Assembly: GCA_025991245.1 (NCBI GenBank)
Contig: BQMJ01000079.1
Span: 41,640 to 105,639 of the forward strand
Length of the DNA: 64,000 nucleotides
Source: Galdieria partita
Lineage: Eukaryota; Rhodophyta; Bangiophyceae; Galdieriales; Galdieriaceae
Reading direction: 5' to 3'
The translations under genes were made by a program, and so were the position numbers. Each line of letters begins with the position of its first letter. Positions within the stretch are counted from its first letter, which is position 1. Shown piece by piece: positions 11,716-22,135 of this stretch. The notes below the pieces were generated by a model. The model did no database searches and was not told where the DNA came from. It saw only the letters and a program-made list of their open reading frames with translations.

Positions 11716-12050
11716 CTAACCCACAAACTCCCCAATGCCTTTCACAACACTTTGTGGTATCCCATAAGATGTGAATATTACAACCCTCTGAAAAAATTTC
11801 TAGTTTTTGAAACAACAGTGAATTTTGAATCATGTAACAATCGTACTACTGCTCTACTAAAAACAAAAAATACAACCCATCTTGTATCAATGGAAAGAAT
11901 GTTTCGACTTGGAAATGAGTTTCTGATATTGGCTATGTAAGGCCCCTCAAAAAAAGGCGCGCGAATCAAAATCTCTTTTTTTCTTCGCTGGCCAACACGC
12001 TCTTGGGGACTTCGCAGGGAGGTTCGCATACAGTCAGGGGCCGTCATACA
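11716..12050. other. Divergent intergenic region (335 bases)
   Basis: Lies between the start codons of the TRAPP-like gene (minus) and the coiled-coil membrane protein gene (plus). The only open frames in it lack an ATG or are short. It should hold the promoters of both genes. No clear TATA box or repeat was recognised. Confidence 0.5.
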
Positions 12051-13184
12051 ATGAAGATCATGTCGAAGAGTTTTGTCATTATTATACTTTTTTTCATCTT
12101 TTTAAGTATCACGACTTTACAAGCGGAGGAATTGGGACAAGAAATATTGACTGAGCCGACAATACCAACAACAGAAGAACTAGAAAGTCAGTTGACGGAA
12201 AAACAAAAGCAACTTGACTCTTTAAAAAGAGAAATGGAAAAGACTAAGAAAGAGGCAGAGAAAACCAAACAAGATCTAAACAAGCAAGCACGTACTCTGC
12301 AAGATAAGAATGAAAAGATACTTGCACAACTTGAGGACAAGAACAAGGAAGCGGCTCAATTACAAGCGGAGTTGGCGAAAGTACAAGAACAGTTGTTTGA
12401 GGTTCAAAAAATGGTAGAAAATCCACAATTGTCTCAATGGCTTCGTTCCAAAGCAGAATTTCTGAAAACTTATGTTGACCCTCATCTGTTGGAAGCTATC
12501 GAAAGTACAAAGAATCAACTTTCTTCTACCAATTATTTATCGACTCAAGTTGTTGACCATCTTCGGGATAATCTGGAGACGAGACTTGAGAAAACTCCGG
12601 TTAGAATGTTGTCACCATTGATGGCAGGAATCATTTCTTATGGAGTATTATTCATTCCACTTGGTTTGAGTTTTTATGGTATATTTAGATTATCTGCTCG
12701 AATATCGTTGAAACAGTATATTCTGGTTGGAAGTCTGTTTATTGCTACCCTTCATATATTCTTTGCTCTTATTTCACTATTTACAAAGCAAGATGCCTTG
12801 GCATATCTTCAACAATTGAATGAGAATAATTTTATCTTTCTTCAGTTAATCATGGGAGTGTTGTATGTTGGTTATTGTGGACTGCTCATTGTAGGCTTAT
12901 CATCTACTGAGAATCGCAGAGATTTTGCTATACTTTTGATTATCTTTCTGTGTTATTTCATGCTTGGCTTGTATTATCGTGAAAATGTATGGAGGCCTAC
13001 TATGCGTAGGGATATCATTCATAGTACCATTTGGAGTCAACTTGCTTGTAGTTTGTTTACTACTCTACTGCTCATTGCCTTGGCCTCTGTATTGAGGTCG
13101 CATAAACAAGCAGACCATCACATTGGCTCCATTCGAGATTTAGAAAATGGCTGTTTGAACAAGGAAACTAGAAAAAGAAAATAA
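12051..13184 (+). CDS. Secretory-pathway coiled-coil protein with several membrane segments
   Basis: A single-exon gene of 377 residues from the ATG at 12051. The first 26 residues form a clear signal peptide (SFVIIILFFIFLSITTLQA). A charged coiled coil of about 100 residues follows, with many Lys, Glu and Gln (LESQLTEKQKQLDSLKRE and onward). From about residue 195 there are at least four hydrophobic segments, including LMAGIISYGVLFIPLGLS, YILVGSLFIATLHIFFALI, FIFLQLIMGVLYVGYCGLL and FAILLIIFLCYFMLGLYY, plus one more near SLFTTLLLIALASVL. The C-terminus is very basic (KETRKRK) and could act as an ER retrieval signal. The layout suggests an ER or endomembrane protein with a lumenal coiled coil. 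No family is recognised. Confidence 0.75.
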   Translation: MKIMSKSFVIIILFFIFLSITTLQAEELGQEILTEPTIPTTEELESQLTEKQKQLDSLKREMEKTKKEAEKTKQDLNKQARTLQDKNEKILAQLEDKNKEAAQLQAELAKVQEQLFEVQKMVENPQLSQWLRSKAEFLKTYVDPHLLEAIESTKNQLSSTNYLSTQVVDHLRDNLETRLEKTPVRMLSPLMAGIISYGVLFIPLGLSFYGIFRLSARISLKQYILVGSLFIATLHIFFALISLFTKQDALAYLQQLNENNFIFLQLIMGVLYVGYCGLLIVGLSSTENRRDFAILLIIFLCYFMLGLYYRENVWRPTMRRDIIHSTIWSQLACSLFTTLLLIALASVLRSHKQADHHIGSIRDLENGCLNKETRKRK

Positions 13185-13333
13185 TATTCAATAGCAACGA
13201 ATATTTTTGTGATGAGAATGTTTGTTTATACCACTGATGGATAATAATAAACGCAAATATATTCTTATGCTTTCCAATATGAGGATTCATTTGTAAGATT
13301 GAAACAAGATAAAGGGGACTTGACAGAAGAAGG

Positions 13334-13924
13334 ATGAACTCTCTCATTGGATCTAAGAAATTTGGTGGGAGAATGAAAAGAGAACATGACAGAATGATCG
13401 CATGCGAGAGAAGAGAATATGGTAGAGACCAACACAGTGAAGACTCAAGCTCTAGTCAAGGCGAACCTATAGGTAACCCAACCAACCCTAAAATTCGAGT
13501 ATTGTCGGTGAAACTCGATTCAGAAGAATCCAAGAAAGAAGAGGAGAAGGAAGAGAACTTGAAAAGTAACGAACCTGCCCCTGGTTTGGTGGAGTGGGTA
13601 GAGTGGGCGTTTGTCAAGTTACAGCAAGGAGTGGATTTCAATGAGCGCATGAGAACCAACAAAGAGTTTAGAAACCCCGGTATATTGGAAAAGATGGTTG
13701 CGTATTGTGAGTTGGATGAGTTGGGAACCAATTTTGACCGCACCGTGTTTGATCCAACGAGCTATGATGCATCAGAATATTATGATGTACTTGCAGAGAA
13801 ACAGCGTCTGCTTGCAACAAGGGAGTCATTGAAACATGGCCCTAAAAAGGAGGAACCAGGAGACTCTCGTTCTTCGTGGAAAGGAAAGAGAGTACAAAGT
13901 AGATGGGATAGAAGTGTTCGATAA
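13334..13924 (+). CDS. SAP30BP: SAP30-binding protein / HCNGP-like splicing regulator
   Basis: A single-exon protein of 196 residues. The first third is charged and low in complexity (Glu, Ser and Lys rich). The HCNGP core is visible from about residue 85: LVEWVEWAFVKLQQGVDF, then RTNKEFRNPGILEKMV, then YCELDELGTNFDRTVFDP, the sequence of elements typical of this family. In animals SAP30BP works with RBM17 in splicing a subset of short introns and was first linked to transcriptional repression. That would suit a genome full of introns of about 50 bases, though this is inference. The ATG at 13334 is the first in frame. Confidence 0.85.
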   Translation: MNSLIGSKKFGGRMKREHDRMIACERREYGRDQHSEDSSSSQGEPIGNPTNPKIRVLSVKLDSEESKKEEEKEENLKSNEPAPGLVEWVEWAFVKLQQGVDFNERMRTNKEFRNPGILEKMVAYCELDELGTNFDRTVFDPTSYDASEYYDVLAEKQRLLATRESLKHGPKKEEPGDSRSSWKGKRVQSRWDRSVR

Positions 13925-14493
13925 CTAACTATATATTATTTGCTTGTACAGAAAATGGGTTGATACATAGTTGAGCATATTCTTTTTCTAACAAGAGTTG
14001 AGGAAAAAGTTATTCAAAAGAGTCACTTTTCCCACAAGTTTTCTTTGAATAGAATCCAACTGCGTTGACTCTTGTTGGAATATCAAAAGTTGTCAAGTTG
14101 GCTATATAGGCAGTTGTCCAAGGATATCCATAAGCTTTCAAACTAGGCCTTCCTATTTAGTCCTTCTAAGTACAAAAGAAAATTTCACATCTTTTCAAGA
14201 ATCCCATTTTGTGCCATCTACGACTGTCCCCATTTTGGTGAAGAGCTATATCTCGTTGCTAGAGAGAATATCCACTATCTATCAATATCACAAGTATTGA
14301 TTCCATTCGCTTTGAGACTTGTCAAGGGTTTGCTTGTTTATTTATTGGTTGGTTTTTGTTTGGTCTGTGCCTTGTCTTTTTGATGGATGTTATTGGGTTC
14401 GATGCAGTTGCAGAGATAGTCTGGTGTTGAGAGCCCTTTGAACGTTGTTGAATATTTTCTTTTTTTGTTTTTTATAATAGTATTGTGTTTGAA
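13925..14493 (+). other. Intergenic region upstream of the KH-domain gene (569 bases)
   Basis: No open frame of note. The last 130 bases are rich in T and G on the plus strand. It probably carries the 3' end of the SAP30BP gene and the promoter and leader of the KH gene. Its length is unusual for this compact part of the window. Confidence 0.4.
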
Positions 14494-16421
14494 ATGTCCA
14501 AGGCTGCAACGTCAGATAGGGATAGTGACAATGGTAAGCTTCACTGTGTTTGCCTTTTGAGACAAGTACTTATGATAATATGGTTAGTAAGGGATACTGG
14601 AACGAGTATACGTCTTACCCAAGAAACAGAAGATACTTTACCTTCGGAGGTTAAAGAAGATAGTCATCCTTTGCGTACACCTGATGAGAATATCAAGCAG
14701 ACATTTCCGGCAACTACTGAAAAGAGACAGCAGCTTTCCAAGTTGCAGAAAGAATCAGTCGAAAATCAGGATACCCGAAAAGAAGGTATACAAGTATCAC
14801 ATAATACTTTTGAGAGAGCATCAGATAAAGTTGCCTCGAATACAGAACAAGAATACAATACTGTTTCCACATATTCAATGGAAGAACCTGGTGTTGATAG
14901 AATAGCAGAGAATCCTGATGATATTAGGACAGATATGATTGAAGTTCCTAAAGAAGCAGTTGGTTTTATTATTGGCAAGGGAGGTGAAAGTATAAAGGAA
15001 CTGAGTATGAGGTCAGGAGCACATATTGAAGTAGAAAGACGAGATATCGATGCATCATCAACTGTTCGATTATTTCGGATAGAAGGAACTTTAAACAGCA
15101 TACAACTTGCCAAACAACTTATTTTAGAGAAAGTAGCTGGAGTTCTTGTAGGTCAAAGTGCTTCTTCTGTAACTTCCATTGGGTCCATTCAATCTGAGCT
15201 TTGGATACCTATGGACCGAGTAGGTGTTATCATAGGTATGGGTGGACAGACAATCAAGTCCTTGGAAGAGCAATCTCAAGCAACTATTGTTGTTCACAAT
15301 GAAAAAGTAAATGCTGTTGGAGAAAAACTTGTTACCATTGTTGGAAAACCTCAAGAAGTACATTTAGCAGAAACACTTGTTCAGGAAATGATTCAAAAGC
15401 CATCTCGAGCAATCAATGCTTCTCTATATTCACCGGTATGTGATTCTCTTTACATTGTTGTTCATGATATGAAATGATACGAATGGATGTTTTGTAGGGA
15501 ATGGGACAAACAAGTTATCCAGGATTTGTATCACCTGAACTTTCATATATATCGAGAACAAGTTTAAGACCGATAACTCACAAAACTATATTTGTTCCAA
15601 GGAAAAGTATTGGAATGATTATAGGAAAGCGTGGAGAAACGATAAGAGATCTTCAGTATCGCTCTGGTGCTTCTATTCGAGTTGTTCCAGATAATGAAGT
15701 ATCATTGAATAGTGCTGAACGTCCCATCATTGTTACAGGAAGTTTAGAGTCAGTTGAACTTGCACATAATCTTATCAACGATATCGTAAATGAAGGCATT
15801 GAGAGATTAGGAGGTGATAGTTCAGAGGCCAAGATTCTTTATCCAAGTGCTTCCATTAGTGTAAGAATTCAAATACCGAATGACAAAGTGGGTTGGTTGA
15901 TAGGAAAGAGTGGTTGTACGATTCGTGAGTTGCAACAACGCTCTGGTGCACGTATTCAAGTTTCGAAGCCTTCTGAAGCCGATACCCATACCGATACAAG
16001 ACCAGTAACTATTACTGGCCCTCCTCCTTTTGTAGAAATGGCCAAACAACTTATTCACGAGAAACTTGCTGGATATTATATGCGACAAGGTGGATATCCA
16101 CTTTTGAATATTCCACATAGGAGAAGACTTGAACAGGAGTCAGAACTACCTGTTGCTGCTTATGGTAGTCCTGTTCCTCATTCCGCACTCAACTATACTT
16201 ATGAGATGAATCCTTATGCAACTAGTTTTGATCCCACTATTTATTATCCAATATATGGAATGGTTTATCCATCCGTACCTGCAACAACCACAACTAGCTC
16301 GTCTTTTATACCTACTATAGATATCTCTCAAGATATACCCAATGTATCGAATGTACCGGTTGAACAAACAACTCCAATGGATTCATCACAAGTAGTTGCT
16401 TCTTCACCTTTTCCAACTTGA
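14494..16421 (+). CDS. RNA/ssDNA-binding protein with four KH domains (FUBP/PCBP-like)
   Basis: Three exons: a short first exon from the ATG at 14494 (MSKAATSDRDSDN), then about 14588-15435 and 15498-16421. Four KH domains each carry the GxxG loop: VPKEAVGFIIGKGGESIKEL, IPMDRVGVIIGMGGQTIKSL, VPRKSIGMIIGKRGETIRDL and IPNDKVGWLIGKSGCTIREL. The second has GMGG in the loop. The N-terminal 100 residues are charged and probably disordered, and the tail is rich in Tyr, Pro, Thr and Ser. Four tandem KH domains match the FUBP/KHSRP layout, whose members control transcription, mRNA stability or splicing. The exact target cannot be told. RPL14 follows 75 bases downstream. Confidence 0.85.
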
Positions 16422-16496
16422 CCCAGTGAAGGAAGCGACGTCGTCGATTGTGTCAAGGATTGGATTCGTAGTGAGTAGTGAGTTGGAAGCACTCCA

Positions 16497-16957
16497 ATGG
16501 TAAGAATAGGCACTCACTACAAGTTTATTTATTTTATTGTTGATAGGTATTTAAAAGGTTTGTAGAAATTGGAAGAGTTGTACTCGTTACTTATGGTGAA
16601 CACCGTGGAAAACTGGGAGTCATTGTGGATGTAGTTGATCAGAATAGAGTTTTGGTAGATGGTCCACAAACAGGTCTTCCTAGACAAACCATAAACTTTA
16701 AGAGTTTAACATTGACCCCGTTTAAAGTGAAGATTCAACACGGCAGTCGAACGGGAGTTGTCATGAAGGCTTTGGAAGAAAAGAAGATTATGGAACAGTG
16801 GAAGAATACTTTGTGGTATAAGAAACTTTGTTCAAGAGAAAATAGACGAAAACTTGGAGACTTTGATAGATTCAAAGTGATGATTGCCAAGAAGAGAAAA
16901 GCTGCTATGGTCAATGGTCAAGTGAAAAAGTTGAAAAGCCTCCATACTATGAAATAA
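16497..16957 (+). CDS. RPL14: 60S ribosomal protein L14 (eL14)
   Basis: The main exon (16547-16957) reads FKRFVEIGRVVLVTYGEHRG, then GVIVDVVDQNRVLVDGPQTG, with the C-terminal DFDRFKVMIAKKRK, a full match to eL14. The start is split off: the ATG at 16497-16499 is followed directly by an intron (GTAAGA at 16500 to AG at 16546), so exon 1 codes for the initiator Met only and exon 2 opens with GTA for Val, giving MVFKRF as in animals and fungi. The length is as usual for the family. Confidence 0.93.
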
Positions 16958-17024
16958 TAAGACCCATCCTTTCCTATTATGATATTCTCTCAATCTTAGA
17001 TATACACTTTTATTCTTTCTTTTG

Positions 17025-18579
17025 CTAATCATCATTGGATTCCTTTTCAATACTCTCCACACGACGACCACTTTGTGCTTGTAATTGTCGTTCCCTTTCC
17101 AGTCTCTTTCGCTTTCTACGTACAATAGCTGAATTAAAACGTGCTTCTGAACGCCAATCAAAGTTCTCATAACGTATATTGGGTACTCTATCCTTGTCTT
17201 GCAACATACTCTCCAACACTTTGGATGCATCAGAATACAAATATTGTTCAACCCAACGTAAAAGACTTGTCGATTGAGGAAAGTCATCACTATACCAAGA
17301 GAAAATCTTGGGCAATATCACTTCATTCTGTTCCTTTACAATGCGTACAGATTGGTTTAAAAACTCTTCTGTAGCAAAGTGCAATTCCTCTTCCACCCCT
17401 TCTTCTTCGAGAATACGAATAGGAGGATCCGATCGAGTACCGGCAGAAATCACAAAATGAATACGACCATCAATATCAGATAGCATATATCGGGTTTTAG
17501 GGTCATCCGAACGAAATTGTCTCATAAAACGAAGACTTGGAGGAAAGCGATTGCATCGAAGTATGCCATGTTCAATATCATCCAATGAAAAGTCTATTCC
17601 AGCTATGCGATAACAAAGTGAACGAAAGAATATCCAACGCTTGAAAAACGAAGTAGGGGGGCCATGTGTTATATGCGCTATGAGGAAGATCCATCAGCAG
17701 ACCAAAACTATTATCATTCCTATAGTGTTGCTTACCGTGAAGACATAAAGCATTGTATATATTTATGAAAAAGACCAATCTCTCTTTCTCTGATAGTCCG
17801 GACAAACAAACACCTTGTAACTCTGCTGTAGCAACCGAATACTGTCGAAACTCTTCCGTCTCACTCAACCTTCGATAATCAAATTCATAAGGAGAAAGAA
17901 TATCTTGAGGACGATCTGCAGCTAACTGTATACGATAGGTCTCACATAAAAGTGCAATTTTGGTTAAAAGCTCTCGAGATAAATCACAAGGATGTCTGGT
18001 TGGTAGAGAAGAATCCCATATTCGCTTAAGATTAAGTACATTGGAGTCATCATCTTCTTGAAATCGAAAAAAAGCGTCTCCATCACAAAAAGAGTCGCTT
18101 CCAAAGACCGGTTGAATGATGCCAGCACTTATGAGACGCTGTCCCAAGTCTTGAGCTTGTTCTCGGGATATTTCACGTTTCTTTGTCATCCAATCAATGG
18201 CTTCCGTTCCTGTAAAACACTTGGGATAAGTTTTCAACATGCGCCTCCTATCCACAACCTTTAGTCCATCTGTAGGACTCCTCAATGAACTGTACAACTC
18301 AATAAAGCCTGGAAAAGGTTCCATCTGAGGTTCTTGATCTTGTATAGTATGGTTGTTATTTGTATTTCTTTCCACCGTAAAGTCTGGGACTACTTGTTCT
18401 CCTATCTTGCGCCTTGTTCTCTTCAATGAAGGACTTGAGCCTGTACTAGGTTGACCCACTGTTACACTTTCTAAATGAATTGGACTAGACAAAGAGATAT
18501 TGTTATCAAGTTCCGTTCTAGTGTCTGTATTGGAGGAAAGAGAGTCTACACTTGTGCGGTTCAGAGTTTCTTCCGTCAT
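17025..18579 (-). CDS. DEP domain - DUF547 protein
   Basis: From the ATG at 18579 (MTEETLNRTSVDSL) a Ser/Thr-rich leader precedes a DEP domain at about residues 85-165 (RMLKTYPKCFTGTEAIDWMT and onward). DUF547 begins around TAELQGVCLSGLSEKERLVF and runs through FFINIYNALCLHA, HGPPTSFFKRWIFF, CYRIAGIDFSLDDIEHGILR and NRFPPSL. One 58-base intron (GTAAGC...CATAG) joins CLH to AHITHGPP. The tail is basic with a long charged helix. DEP-DUF547 proteins occur across plants and algae. The DEP part usually mediates membrane or GTPase-pathway contacts, and DUF547 resembles a transglutaminase-like fold of unknown activity. The psaO stop lies 83 bases upstream on the same strand. Confidence 0.85.
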
Positions 18580-18662
18580 AACAATCCCAACAACGCAATC
18601 ATACAAAACAATTCTTTATCACGAGAGATTTCGAAAAGGAATATTGGGAAGAGCCAAAGGCA

Positions 18663-19256
18663 CTATATTCGGTTCTTACTAATACCATATCCAATAGTAC
18701 CAAAGAAAAGCACTATAAAGAGTCCCACATGCCATAGAACCATATAAAGCTAAACAAAAACAGAAAAGTGGGTATTCATCCAATAAAGTTAGTATACATA
18801 CCCAAAAAGGATCATCTAAAGCAGGACCTTTGGGCCACTGTGCCAAATTGTACTGAATGGAAGTGAAAAAGGCTTGAGTCAATCCTGTGCCATGGAGAAG
18901 AGGAATATTAGAAGGAATGCTTGCAGGTAAAGTCCAACCAAGCAATGCAACTACGATTACCAAAGGATTCGCATCAAAAGGAGTCTCCTCTGATATTTGA
19001 AACTCGCTATAATAACATTTATCTTTTCATATACTAGAAACCTTGAAAGCTCAACTTACGCTCTAGGGAGTTGACGAAGCGGTATTCTTGGAGATAGTTT
19101 GATAGGTGTGTGCAAATTACGATAGCTGTAGTTGTTCTTTTGAATATTTATGGTCTTATAGTTACCAAAACCACAAATACAAGGAGACTGAAATGTCAGC
19201 TGCATCATAAGCCAAACAAATGGAAAGAGAGATCGCTTTGAGCTTCCGCATCGCAT
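18663..19256 (-). CDS. PSAO: Photosystem I subunit O
   Basis: PsaO is a two-helix membrane subunit on the antenna side of photosystem I. Three exons were joined by hand. The first (ATG at 19256, MRCGSSKRSLFPF) encodes the transit region. After a 60-70 base intron comes FQISEETPFDANPLVIVVALL, then GWTLPASIPSNIP, GTGLTQAFFTSIQ and LAQWPKGPALDDPFW. The third encodes LYMVLWHVGLFIVLFFGTIG and ends SKNRI. The central block is diagnostic for PsaO. The intron between PFW and LYM begins GTATGT and ends TTTAG. This nuclear gene shows that the organism is photosynthetic, or recently was. Confidence 0.93.
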
Positions 19257-19500
19257 CTCTCCTTTGCTTTCTGTGGTGGGATGAATGTTGTGATGAAGAA
19301 CGTGCCTATAGAAATCAAGTTGTCACAATAAGTTTCTTGAAAATGAATATCACTCCACTTGATTGATTGTGTCAATCAACTAGTCTGTCTTGCTGTTTTT
19401 CATTTTCTTACAACAGTCATTGTCTGGCTTTTCTGATCCTACAGCAGTCTTTTGGAGGAATGGAAAGCGATCGAATTGATTGTGAATCGGAGTGGGAAAA

Positions 19501-20645
19501 ATGTCCGGCTTGGACAAGTCTCTTGACGACCTTATCAACGAACAGAGAAAGAACAAAAATATGGGTAAAAATAGTACTGGAAAGAATAGAAAAGGAAAAT
19601 TTGCAGCTTCTAAGAAACTTTCTGTGAGCAAGGGAAGAATTGGAAAAAAGAGAATGGTGCGTAGTTGTTACCAGGTTTTGTAAGGTGCCACAGTATGCGA
19701 AAAACAAACCCCCTCGTTTGCTGTTTTCTTTGTGAACAGCAGTTACAAGCTTACTTTAAGAAACTTGGCACTTTGATAGTTTTTCGTTGCTTGGAAAACT
19801 TGTTTTTGGGTTTTATGTGTGACACTCACCTCGTTTTTATTTTGGCGCCTTTTATTCGTTAGGGTAATAAGATGATGATGGATGTGGACCAAGATAGAAG
19901 TGGAAAGCGTTGGAAGCACGATAAGTTTAAGAGTGGTGGAGCTCCTAGTGGAGACCAGTCAAAGAGAAACCAACCTACTCGTGTACAAGTTACCAATTTG
20001 GCACTCGGTGTGACCAACAAAGATATCAACGTAAGCTTGTCCCTTTATTTTACTGTCTTGGAGGGTGTGTGAAGGTGTATAACCAGCATATATGTACATA
20101 ATTGATACAATATATATATATGTGTGTGAGAGAGAGTCTGGTTACCTCCTTGGGTGTGTTCACTTTCCACTTTGTTGCTTGTGACATTCTTTTACACTTT
20201 GGATATCCCTCCTCGATGTTGCTACAGACTCTTGGAACTCGCTATTCCTGACATTTTTCTTGTTTCAGGATCTTTTCTCTGAAGTTGGTCAATTGCGTCA
20301 AGCCTTTGTAAAGTTTGATAGAAATGGGCGTTCGACGGGAGTGGCCGAGGTTGTGTTTTATGACCGTGCTTCAGCATTGGATGCTATCAAACGTTATAAT
20401 GGAGTACCTTTGGATGGTAAGCCTATGAAGTTGTCGTTGGTGAGCAACCGTGGGAGGTCATCAAGAAAGCGAGGTGGACAGATAGGTGGTGGAGATGATG
20501 GTCGTCGTATTATTATTACGTAGGTGCTTTGAACGTAGGTTTAGTGGAGTGCTTAAGTTTGTATAGTGCAACGGGAAAGAGACGTGGTGGTCGATGGAGA
20601 CGGAAAGGATTGCCTTTGGATAACAATGAACGAATGTTGGATTAG
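19501..20645 (+). CDS. ALYREF: mRNA export adaptor ALY/REF
   Basis: Couples spliced mRNA to export through the TREX complex. The N-terminus MSGLDKSLDDLINEQRKNK holds the short UAP56-binding motif of the family. An RRM spans VQVTNLALGVTNKDI and, after a long intron, LFSEVGQLRQAFVKFDRNG to PMKLSLVSN. The last exon gives GKRRGGRWRRK and ends PLDNNERMLD, like the C-terminal UAP56-binding motif. Four exons are inferred. The first intron starts GTGCGT at about 19658 and is about 205 bases. The second (20030-20269) is about 240 bases and carries an AT/GT microsatellite. The third is about 48 bases. These first two introns are much longer than the local norm. Confidence 0.88.
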
Positions 20646-21619
20646 AGTTTGTGCTATTTTGCCTCTTTTTGAACTTTATAAACGATGTTTATTCTGAAAA
20701 GATGAGAAATGTTGAAACTAGAATCTATTCATCATTTTTTTGGCATTGCTTTTAAAACTCAAGTTACAGTTGCTTGATTCAAACAAATGAGGAAAAACCA
20801 AGGAAATGCAACGGAAATAAATGTCAACCATAGATTGCAGTAACAAGAGTTGGACTTTTTGGCAACTCTTGTGTGAAAAATAAAGTGAAAGAAACTGCAG
20901 GAGTGTCAGAGAGGTTCTAGTTGCATTCTCTCTTTTCTACGGTCACTGCAAAGGAAAGATAGTCATGCCGTGATTTTGAATCGATAAGAGATGCATTTTT
21001 GAAAAAGACTCAATCATGTATTGTTTCAGTACTTTGTAAAAATTCTTTCAAGTGGATTCTTTCAAGAAACTATTCGACTTGTTTCCAAATTCAAGCCATT
21101 GGCGGTATTCTTCAGATATCAGAATGGAATGACCAAGCGCCAGAGATAAGCGTTTTGTGAGGAAGAATGGTGAAGATTGTAATCGGTTGCATTTCTCTCG
21201 TTTGCTTGAATGTCCATTGCTTTTTTATGGGTATGATTAAGAAAACAACAGAAAGACCTGATTCAGTCCCATTCAACAAAACTGAAAAGGTGTTTATGCT
21301 CCATTGAAACTATGAATCTGTAGGAAAAAGCCCCAAAGCAAAGATATAAGATATCCAAGAAAAGAAAGAGAATATGGAGGATGGGAGAGGAAAGGGATAT
21401 GTTTGTATTCTTCAAATGTAGAAAGAGAAACAATGATCCATTCTATTTCTACAACACCTGTTTCTTGTCAACACATTGGTAAAGATTCATTCATGTTGCA
21501 TATAGAAATTGTTTGGATTTCTTGATTTGTATATAGTTTTTATAAGATTGCATTATTAGCAAAGTATCTTTGACAACTCTTCCTAGTACAATCCATCCTA
21601 CAGAAGAAGAATATCACAC
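20646..21619. other. Unusually long gene-free stretch (974 bases)
   Basis: No convincing coding frame on either strand, although neighbouring genes are normally 10-100 bases apart. It holds a perfect hairpin (20843-20872), a direct repeat of ATTCTTTCAAG-like blocks near 21050-21070 and several T- and A-rich runs. A structured RNA gene, or a long leader of the FabZ-like gene, are both possible. No known snRNA, tRNA or SRP signature was recognised. Confidence 0.4.
20843..20872. other. Perfect 10-bp inverted repeat (hairpin)
   Basis: ACAAGAGTTG at 20843-20852 is the exact reverse complement of CAACTCTTGT at 20863-20872, with a 10-base loop containing five T residues. It lies 200 bases after the ALYREF stop. 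It could be a transcript-end structure or part of a non-coding RNA. Confidence 0.5.
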
Positions 21620-22111
21620 ATGGAAAGAAAATGGATTTGTCTCAAGTCCTTCTTATTCACAACTGCACTTGTGGATAGACAATGGTTATTAAAGCCTCAC
21701 GACCAACTTTGGATAGACTATAAACAAAATACTGCACACTTAAGCAAACAAATTCAACCATCTTGCCAATGTTTCAAGGGGCACTTTCCAGGCAATCCAA
21801 TCTTCCCTGGAGTCTGGTTACTAGAACTTCAGTTTCAGACAGCAGCAGTCTTTGTGTTACAAGTTGTGGGACAACAGCAGTTAAACGTACCTTTGTTAAA
21901 AACTTGTCACTTTCGAAAGCTTGTGAAGCCTCTTGATCAACTGGATATCGTTGTGGAAGCACTAGACCCCAACATAACGGTGAACAAAGCCCAACGTTGG
22001 AACTTTCGAGGAACGATATATAGACAATCGAACAAAGTAGCAGAATCTTCCTTTGTAGTTGAGTTTTACGCTCATCGTTCCACTCAATTGGGAAACTCTG
22101 ATGGAGCATAA
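21620..22111 (+). CDS. FabZ/FabA-like hotdog-fold dehydratase
   Basis: A single-exon protein of 163 residues. It carries the active-site block CFKGHFPGNPIFPGVWLLEL, which matches the HFPGxPxxPGV...E pattern of 3-hydroxyacyl-ACP dehydratases, with both the catalytic His and Glu in place. The rest (LLKTCHFRKLVKPLDQLDIV, then FRGTIYRQSNKVAESSFVVE) follows a hotdog fold. There is no obvious transit peptide: the N-terminus is MERKWICLKSFLFTTALVD. It is more divergent than a standard plastid FabZ and resembles stand-alone FabA/FabZ-like proteins of bacteria, so a second, possibly acquired, enzyme is plausible. Substrate unknown. It converges on SURF1 with 24 bases between stops. Confidence 0.75.
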   Translation: MERKWICLKSFLFTTALVDRQWLLKPHDQLWIDYKQNTAHLSKQIQPSCQCFKGHFPGNPIFPGVWLLELQFQTAAVFVLQVVGQQQLNVPLLKTCHFRKLVKPLDQLDIVVEALDPNITVNKAQRWNFRGTIYRQSNKVAESSFVVEFYAHRSTQLGNSDGA

Positions 22112-22135
22112 TAGGAAACCTAGACTCGTGTTGTT

